A DNA stretch of 64,000 bases, from positions 8,742,001 through 8,806,000 of the forward strand of contig JBANAY010000003.1 of the NCBI GenBank assembly GCA_037952775.1, read 5' to 3'. Of the stretch, positions 57,044 to 64,000 are shown piece by piece. The translations under genes and the position numbers were made by a program. This DNA comes from Clonostachys chloroleuca (taxonomy: Eukaryota; Ascomycota; Sordariomycetes; Hypocreales; Bionectriaceae). Numbering within the stretch: position 1 is the stretch's first letter; each line of letters starts with the position of its first letter. Below the pieces are notes generated by a model that did not search any database, was not told where the DNA came from, and saw only the letters and a list, made by a program, of their open reading frames with translations.

Positions 57044-59421
57044 ATGTTCCATTTCATGTCCACCCAGATGAAGTTCAGGCGGCGCCTGATGTGGCGGGGC
57101 TGGCGCGGCATGTGGAATGACGACTGGATCCCCGACGACCTCGCCGTTTACCCCCGCTGCCGCCTGTGTCGCCTCGACTACGAGGACGGCGAGGAATTTA
57201 TTGCAGGTGCGTAGACATCCAATCCATTTGAAGTCCTATCTCTCCCCAACATTCCTGCTGATGGCTGCACGCAATGAATAGTCAGTGCGCAGGGCCGCCA
57301 GAGTGCCCCGTATCGCTTCAAGCCTGGTGACTTCCTCTATGATGATGCGCTCGAGAACGGGCTGTACTGTGAAACCTCTTTTACCTCCGTAGACAACACC
57401 GTCCTGGTGGTCGGCTGCCATTCAGACTGCCTCGAGTTCGCTACCAAACTCATAGATGCACAAGAAGCCCAGGGTCTGCGGAAGCTCAAGAGGCAGCGCG
57501 ATGATTTCCGCATGGAGCTGAAGCTGCGAGTTGTGAGCTCCGATGTCTTCTCTGCGGCGAAGCGCATGTTTGGAGGCATCCAGCCGCTGACTCGCGTGAA
57601 ACCTGACATGGTATCTCAAACCCTTCTTAACCGGCTCTTCCAAGGGGACAGCTCCTGGCATAGACGGATGGTTCGAGAGAACAAGGTCCAGAGGCTCAAG
57701 CACATCCAAGATGAGCTGGTGTGGAATGCTGCCAGAATTTTAGATCCCAGCAGGAAACTGCCGCTGGAGATATGGACAATGATTGCCAGCTATCTCACCA
57801 AGTCATACGGTACGGCCACCTTTGTCTGGTCGACTCACCGAAAGAGTTCAACAGTACACAGGGCTCACGACATATGGGCGAGGTATACCAAAATTGACGG
57901 CAAAATCTATCTGTCTAAGCTATCAAATAAGCGCACTGCCGGTGCGATGTTATTACGTCGAGGCGATCCCAAGAGAGAGAGAAAAATGCTCTACATCAAA
58001 GAAGATCACATCGGCATCAGAAACATCTTCATCTCAGTAGCAGCCCCCCTTTCATTAGCCCCCCGACGACCCGACGCGATGGCGAAACCATTGCCTCAAA
58101 GAAGTGGATGGCGAACTCACCTTTATTTCGGATGTAAGTGATTCATCCGATTCCTTATTTATCCACTACGTAAATTCCTTCCTTCAACTTTCTCACCTTT
58201 TCTCAGGGTACTGTTCTCCAACACTATCTGTCCGATGCAGAGAACCACGTCATAGCCTCCCGCAGCGAGGTATTTGAGCGTTGTTCATGGCCAGAACCAA
58301 TCCAGGAAGACGAGTTGAAGAGCCTGCTGCCTCTCAACATCAAAAGCACAATGGGGTGGATGAGGCCGGGAGAGGTGCCGGCCGAAATTGAAATCATCAT
58401 GGTCGACTGGGACATTGAGATGACTTGGAGATCCCAGTTTAAAATGAGGGACCTGCCTCTGAACCGTCCCAATTGCGTGGGATATTCGGCCTGCTGGGTG
58501 TCGCGGGCAAGCTGCAAAGCACGCAAAGGAAAACGCACCCCGATATACCTTGTTGGACTCCATGCCCACGAAGCCGGAGAAAGTCTTGACTTCTATCGTG
58601 ACACCGACGCCGAAACTTGCCAGACATTTTGGTCCTACATGCCTATGCAGGCCGGGGAGCAGATCAAGCATATCTGGGGCAAGCGAGGACGAGACGACAG
58701 GCTCGCCCTTTCTGTGAGTTTTTACTCTTTTCGCCAGGACTTATATTATCACTTTTAGGCACTTGACTTATTCGTGAACTAGTGGGATACTACTCTCGAT
58801 CGCCAGATTACTGTCGGCGCAAACGGCGCGGACAAGCTACGATACAACTCCCTCGATACGTGGCACTGCGTCGCGGCGCCCACAACAACCAGCCCGGACC
58901 GTCTGTGGATGAGATACCTCGACTGGTCCGGGGGCGTCGTCCGCTCACTGGCCGGTCCGGTGCGTGAAAATAACCCGCAGCGCGAATCCAAACCATCCCA
59001 GAGTCTCTGCGGGGAAATGAAGGACCCTCTGCCGTTCCTCCTCCACTCCGAGACTTCCTTACGCAATGTATCGCGTGTGACCGCATGTCGACTCACCGAC
59101 GGCACCTCGTCGCGCGTCTCTGGGCTTGTATTCCGCTTCCAAGATGGCTCCGAGACGGCCGTGGGGAACGTCCGTCTGGATTGCCTCGATGAGGATGCGA
59201 TTGAGATACCCTCCGGCTCTCCTGGGCTCTTCCTCGGACTCAGCGACACGGACGGCCTGCACCAGGTTCACGAGGTGGGAGTGGTCAAGTCGGACTGCAA
59301 GGCGTGGCTTAATTGGGAGGTGTTCCCCTGGGATGGGACGCTTGTGTGGTGGTTTGATTACCTCACATGCTCGATCCGCCATAGCTCTGGGGTGGAGGTG
59401 AGCAATCTGGAGACCGCGTGA
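57044..59421 (+). CDS. F-box protein, one frame break
   Basis: Four exons (57044-57206, 57282-58133,58207-58713, 58783-59421), about 719 residues. The F-box-like motif is LPLEIWTMIASYL in exon 2, preceded by a Cys-containing region (RCRLCRLDYEDGEEF) and followed by a long domain with EDHIGIRNIFIS and, further on, WMRYLDWSGG, which recurs in fungal F-box proteins. It probably selects substrates for an SCF ubiquitin ligase. The frame shifts by one base at the C6 run 58059-58064: with five Cs the exon reads straight into the conserved segment before the 58134 donor. The total is a multiple of three only after that correction. Target unknown. Confidence 0.7.
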
Positions 59422-59545
59422 TGCCGGTGGAAGGTTGATGTTAACATCATGGAAGCGATGAGGTTGGACAACAGGTTACACTGACAGAGGCATTGGGCGG
59501 GGGCATGCGGCGGTACTTGGAGAGATGCCCGATCTAGTGAGCCTC

Positions 59546-59957
59546 CTAATGAGATACGCAAATGACTACATTTAGCTTAGCAAGCCTCCATTTATTATCT
59601 GCCATCCATCTGAGAAAGGCGTCCTCGTGGGCTGCCTGCAAAATCCACTGAGCTGATGCTACCCAATGCCTCGGTAAAGAGTCCAGCGCTATCTGCATTT
59701 GCTGGGCTGGTGCAGGGGTCAAAGTCCCTGAAGCGCCTCGCTGATTAGCGGCGAGCCAACCCCAAAGCGCCCAAGCTTGGTCGTGAGCAGCTGCAGTGCC
59801 CGCTAAAATCTGCCTGTTGTTCGACTCCGCCAAGAACGAGCTGAAAGCCTGAAACTGAGATGTTGCTCATTTGCAAGATTTGTTGAGCAGCCCAGCAAAA
59901 GAATCATACCAGAATCGAGACTGAGCAAAGCGAAGCTGCGACTTCAGCCTGCCGCAT
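59546..59957 (-). CDS. Small hypothetical protein, two exons
   Basis: Exon 1 59957-59910 and exon 2 59848-59546, separated by a 61-base GT-AG intron, give 116 residues rich in Ala, Trp and Gln (WALWGWLAA, WILQAAHEDAFLRWM). No known family. The long exon 2 frame, the good splice pair and an in-frame ATG support a gene, but an additional upstream exon cannot be excluded. It is divergent from the ankyrin gene at 60183. Confidence 0.45.
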
Positions 59958-60182
59958 CCTATCTATTCTGTAAGCATGTGAAGACGGACGCGAAGATGCA
60001 TCATCAAGGCTGCCTTCATATAGCTTGAATGCTCTCTACAACTTATCTTCAACAAACCAAGCAATTCAAAGTCAATCAACCATCAGTCCACTCAGTCTGG
60101 TATCTTTCTGCTGCTCACGTCATAAGCAGACAAGCTCACCAAAAGATCGCATCGTGATAGACTGGACTCGAAATCCGCCAAA

Positions 60183-61604
60183 ATGACACTCCCAACACCT
60201 CCCTCCACTTCAGGTAGCCCTCCTCTCCCCGACATATCATCCATACAGCCGTTACCAACCTATACAGCAACCGCGCAGGATGATCTTGAAGCAAGAATCG
60301 AACGGACGTCCGGCCTAGAGCTGCCCATCTTACGGATGCCAGCCTTGGACTACTCCAGACCGCACAACCCACCCCTCAAAACCACCGAACAGGCAGACGA
60401 CGCAGCCAATCTAGATGCCCGCACGCTCGAACGCGACATCGTCCTCGCCTTCTTTACAGCCATCAGGTCCGGCCACAATGAACTCGTCTCCCAACTCGTC
60501 TCCCGCGGCCTGGTATCCCCCGACGTCACCAACTCGGCCGGCGAGACGCCCCTCCTCGCAGCCGTATGCGCCGGCAACACTCCCATGATCAGCACGCTCG
60601 TCGCCCTGGGCGCCACCGTCAACGCGTACGGCACGCCCTGCTCCATCCACTCCGACAGGCGCCACAGGAGGCTGCGCCGGACCCCTCTCCAGCTCGCCGC
60701 GCAGCAAGGCCGCCTCGCGCTCGTCAAGGTGCTGATGGAGGACTACGGCGCCGACGACAGCCTCGTCGCCCCGGACGGGTACATCGCGCTCCGCCTGGCC
60801 GCCAAGAATGGCCACCGCGAGATCGTGGAGTACCTCCCCGCTCGCCGGGGCGACATCGGGCTGCGGTGCAAGACCATCGCAAGGGACGAGTGGGAGGTCG
60901 TCGTCTCCATCCTAAAGAAGTTTGGGCATGTGATCGAGTTCTTCGTGTGGCGCCTCCCCGTGGCCGTGCTCTACAAGGCACCGAAGCACATCTGCCAGTC
61001 GGCCTGGCGGCGGCGACACCGTTTCGCGGCCTGGTGCAAGCGGGCCGCGAGGGGGGTTGTCAAGCTCCCCGGCCGCATCTTAAAATTCCTGCGCGAGGTT
61101 CTCAAGGCCCTCAAGAGGACGCCTGAGTTTGTCAGAAGGCTTGCGCGGGCGGCACTGAAATTTCTCAAGGCCATCCCGGGCGTTGTGAAGAGCGTCCTGC
61201 TCTGGGTCGGTCGCGGTCTCAAGAGTGCGGGCAAGGCTGTCCTTCACGTATTCGCGCTTTGTGCGTCACTGATACATACGGCTGTTTTGTCCGTCTTGTC
61301 ATTCTTTCGTGGAATCACACCCAAGGACGTTTGGGATGGCGTATGCTACCTCGTCAAAGCCATATTTGTCGAGGCACCACTGGCGCTCATCAAGTTTCTC
61401 GGCACCTTTGGGGAGGTGAGTTACAAGGTGCTAGCAGCCTTGTTTGGCGTACTAGGAAAGGTTTTATGGTATATTGCGCAGGGAATTCTATACGTGATCA
61501 CCTGGACACCAAAACAACTCTGGAGGTGTGTAAAGGCGTTTGGTCGTCTAAACCGCAAGGGATTCAACGAGATAATGGCCCTCATTGATCCAAAGAGGAT
61601 GTGA
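60183..61604 (+). CDS. Ankyrin repeat protein with long amphipathic helical C-terminus
   Basis: Single exon, 473 residues. A Pro/Ser-rich leader (~1-50) is followed by about three or four ankyrin repeats (for example AGETPLLAAVCAGNTPMISTLV and RTPLQLAAQQGRLALVKVLM; residues ~85-225). From ~240 to the end the protein is a chain of basic, amphipathic and hydrophobic helices spaced by Pro or Gly (RILKFLREVLKALKR, ALKFLKAIPGVVKSVLLWVG, VLSVLSFFRGITPKDVW). This suggests a membrane-binding or membrane-inserting region rather than ordinary repeats. The region 60360-60900 is noticeably GC-richer than its surroundings. Function unknown; a membrane-active effector is one possibility. Confidence 0.8.
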   Translation: MTLPTPPSTSGSPPLPDISSIQPLPTYTATAQDDLEARIERTSGLELPILRMPALDYSRPHNPPLKTTEQADDAANLDARTLERDIVLAFFTAIRSGHNELVSQLVSRGLVSPDVTNSAGETPLLAAVCAGNTPMISTLVALGATVNAYGTPCSIHSDRRHRRLRRTPLQLAAQQGRLALVKVLMEDYGADDSLVAPDGYIALRLAAKNGHREIVEYLPARRGDIGLRCKTIARDEWEVVVSILKKFGHVIEFFVWRLPVAVLYKAPKHICQSAWRRRHRFAAWCKRAARGVVKLPGRILKFLREVLKALKRTPEFVRRLARAALKFLKAIPGVVKSVLLWVGRGLKSAGKAVLHVFALCASLIHTAVLSVLSFFRGITPKDVWDGVCYLVKAIFVEAPLALIKFLGTFGEVSYKVLAALFGVLGKVLWYIAQGILYVITWTPKQLWRCVKAFGRLNRKGFNEIMALIDPKRM

Positions 61605-62368
61605 AGGTAGAGCAGCTTAGCGTTTCCTTCTTCATGTTATCTAAAACCCAATTGAACGGCGAGGAGGGAGTCTAGTGTAATTTGTGCAACAAATATACAA
61701 CTCATTGAATTTTTAAATATACTTGCTATCTCTCAAAGAGAATAAAGCTATAGAATTGGAGAAGAATCACTTCATCAGACAATGCATACGTTCTTCCAAG
61801 TTTGAGAACATGTTTACTATTTCTTATTGAAAGCGAACTAGTAGATGGATTTACAATCCTGTGGTTCCAGTTCCGTAGTATCTCAGTGAAACAACATGAT
61901 ATTGCGAAAGAGATATTATACCCGACCCGGTTCATAGGTTTTATTCGCAGCAATTTTATTCAGTGTTGAGGTACTGCTGTAAAGATAGGAGTGAAAGTGA
62001 GTCTTAAAGCTCACGAACAGATTTTCATTCTCTTCATCTCACTTCCAGGTAATTCGAAACACCCCGCCAAACATAGCAAACTGGGAAAAGAACATTCATG
62101 AACAACATAGTGTTTTTCAGTTGTCATCGAGTGACACAAACAGTTTGATCACCAAATTCTATTGTTTTGGAACATGCGAGCCCAATATCTCCCAAGAACT
62201 TCGCCCCCCTTGAATTCTTATTTAAGGTGGCTGGCATCTCCGAGTCTCCTGCCAGACCAGTTCTACAGTTCAACACTCTCAAGAAAATTGCAGACTTCAG
62301 AAGCTACTTGAAACCTTTTCTTACCGGATTTGCACCCAAAGCACCTTTCAAAAACCACAAAAGTAAAA
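61605..62368. other. Intergenic
   Basis: AT-rich spacer, no gene recognised. Confidence 0.5.
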
Positions 62369-62815
62369 ATGGCTTCCCAGCAAGAACTTATCCGGGTTAG
62401 CATGGCCCTAAAGGACCTTAAGCTCTCTGTTTACGAGCTTGTAGAGGCCTTTTCAGAGCTCTTTGATGATCACATCCTCTGGCAAGAGTCATATGGGCGG
62501 GATCCGTCTGGATTGAGAGAAGGCTCTATGCAAAAGCATGTACTCGCCTACCTCCGGGATTTCCTAAGTGAAGTGGAAGGCCCGCCCGATCTTTCTGCCG
62601 CTCTACTGACTCCATGGAACCACTCAAAAACCCTTGGGATAACTACGGTACTCCATGCCGGAGTAGCGGACATTCTTCATCTTATGAGGGATCACGAGAT
62701 GATTCCACCGGGCATCAAGCGCCTGATTACCTCTGTGCTGTTGCACATGGACGCAATCGTCTTGATGAGGGAAGGTTTAGATATGTCAACATCACCAGCA
62801 ACTAGTGATGACTAG
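62369..62815 (+). CDS. Hypothetical protein, 148 residues
   Basis: Single exon. The ATG at 62369 (MASQQEL) is preferred over the upstream in-frame start at 62330, because the sequence before it (aaagtaaaaATGG) is A-rich like a fungal leader. The protein looks all-helical (SVYELVEAFSELFDDHILW, KHVLAYLRDFLSEVE, DILHLMRDHEM) with an acidic C-terminus. No family recognised. A second short frame in the region (62614-62805) is a shadow. Confidence 0.55.
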   Translation: MASQQELIRVSMALKDLKLSVYELVEAFSELFDDHILWQESYGRDPSGLREGSMQKHVLAYLRDFLSEVEGPPDLSAALLTPWNHSKTLGITTVLHAGVADILHLMRDHEMIPPGIKRLITSVLLHMDAIVLMREGLDMSTSPATSDD

Positions 62816-63599
62816 GGGTCATATGATTTTTACACCAATGGAGCCGTTTGAACGGAAACCATGTTGATGAGGATTGTCTTGGTTGTTCCTCTAAACAATC
62901 CGGGCCCTTGAGATGGAGCATTAAGCGAGTCTATCAGATCCTCAGGGAACTCCTTGCTCAAGCTAGGTATTTAGCATACAAAATTGAAATCATTGTCCGA
63001 ACCCAGGAGTTTCATGTGTCGTCACTAAACTTTCTCGCCGTTTCATCATCATCTGTGTTCTAAGTGCCTCTTTTTGAAATTACGCCATAGATATTTCCGA
63101 AACAAAACTTGAAGTGTGAAAACGATTCGTGTGAAGGCTGAAAACTTGATGATTTCATAGCGAACGAGGCCCTTTGTGTAGACTTGTTCATTGGTAGTTT
63201 GTTACAAAACAACCCCATCTCTTTGAAACTGCCGTAACCAAAGTATGTTCTGGCATATCATACCCTTGTCTGGGTCATCCACTTACAGGCCTCTACCTGC
63301 AAGCAATCGCTCTCGAGGTGGGTGCAGGCTACCCAAAGTCCTTTGGATATACCAATTCAGGCTGAAATGCCTCAAATTCGCCAACACCCGGCTCCTGGGA
63401 ACTGGAAATGGGACGTCAAAACGACATCAAACTTTCCCCCTAGTTATCTCCTGGCCAATCGAACTCTCTTGATAAATAACTTGGCCGCTATTCGCTATTT
63501 GAAGCCCCAGATTTCGTCATTGTAAACAGCCCACCTTGGCATCTCATATTTATATTTTTCCCATCTCAAAGGCAAACGCAAGTGGCACAGTCTCTCAAC
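62816..63599. other. Intergenic, promoter of the P450
   Basis: No gene. Small frames at 62848-63063 and 63245-63525 lack support. Confidence 0.45.
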
Positions 63600-64000
63600 A
63601 TGGCGATCCTGACATTTGGAAACCTCTGCGTTCTTCCGGTAGCCTATCTCCTATGGAGTATCGCTTATCAGGTTGTTTACTACAAGTTTTTCCACCCTCT
63701 TTGCGCCTTCCCAGGATCGTTCTGGGGCAGCGTGACAAGACTTTGGATTGCATGGCGTAATATCAAGCAGGACGAGTGCGAGGTCTTCGATCGACTACTC
63801 AAGAATCATGGTGTGTGAAGTTATGCTTGTGTACAAGAGACTTCTTCTAACATATGGAGCCGCCTCTAGGCCCTGTAATTCGTATAACCCCCACGATGCT
63901 CCTAGTGAACGACTCGACCAAGCTTCCGATCATTTATGCCCGCCATGCAAACAAGTCGAAACACTACATTACAGGGAGCTTTGGCGAAGATGAGTCTGTA
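63600..64000 (+). CDS. Cytochrome P450, N-terminal part
   Basis: Exon 1 63600-63810 and exon 2 from 63870 to the window edge, joined in phase 1 across a 59-base intron. The N-terminus is a membrane anchor (FGNLCVLPVAYLLWSIAYQ), followed by YYKFFHPLCAFPGSFWG, the usual Pro-rich hinge of fungal microsomal P450s. Exon 2 reads GPVIRITPTMLLVNDSTKL and SKHYITGSFG, matching the A-helix/beta-1 region of fungal P450s. The heme-binding Cys lies beyond the window. The substrate cannot be inferred. Confidence 0.87.

Noticed and set aside
1..64000. tRNA, rRNA, transposon or CRISPR features
   Set aside because: I looked for tRNA B-box-like sequences, terminal repeats and repeat-spacer arrays and saw none that could be supported by eye.

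Overview
The window is a stretch of a filamentous ascomycete (Pezizomycotina) chromosome. Most genes carry short spliceosomal introns of about 50-110 bases with GT-AG ends and CTAAC-like branch points. Three Zn2Cys6 fungal transcription factors, YAT-type permeases, a NACHT-ankyrin protein and a P450 are typical fungal families. I cannot name the genus. No bacterial operon, CRISPR array, rRNA or tRNA was recognised.

Left part (1-10 kb): the 3' end of a GH37 trehalase, an isoprenylcysteine methyltransferase-like protein, a BTB protein, an HSL-type alpha/beta hydrolase with two frame breaks that cancel out, a first amino-acid permease and a gene of unknown function.

Central part (11.4-30.8 kb): what looks like a catabolic cluster for an amine or amino acid. 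It contains a peroxisomal copper amine oxidase (C-terminal SKL), a class I glutamine-amidotransferase-like protein, a fold-type I PLP aminotransferase, a succinate-semialdehyde-dehydrogenase-like ALDH, a second permease, a SnoaL-like protein and an isocitrate-lyase-like protein that lacks the catalytic Cys motif. Two Zn2Cys6 regulators that resemble each other lie inside it, one with an in-frame TGA. Five promoter regions carry an inverted repeat ATCGG-Nx-CCGAT, and a sixth carries a looser CGG-N9-CCG, as expected for a dimeric Zn2Cys6 regulator. The proposed flow is uptake, oxidative deamination in the peroxisome, aldehyde oxidation and entry into central carbon metabolism. The substrate is not known.

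Right part (32-62 kb): an F-box/ankyrin protein, a third Zn2Cys6 regulator beside a zinc alcohol dehydrogenase and a small alpha/beta hydrolase, a membrane alpha/beta hydrolase, and a 2,091-residue NACHT-ankyrin (NLR-like) protein. Next to the NLR are a five-exon secreted cysteine-rich peptide gene and an unassigned gene with an in-frame TAG that may be gasdermin-like. Then come a Ser-rich single-pass membrane protein, an F-box protein, and an ankyrin protein with a long amphipathic helical C-terminus. The window ends in the 5' part of a cytochrome P450 gene.

Several genes show single-base frame breaks at or beside homopolymers (A5, C4G3, C4, G5, G3, C6). These could be assembly length errors or real decay; raw reads would decide. 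Exon coordinates were worked out by hand from splice signals and family conservation.
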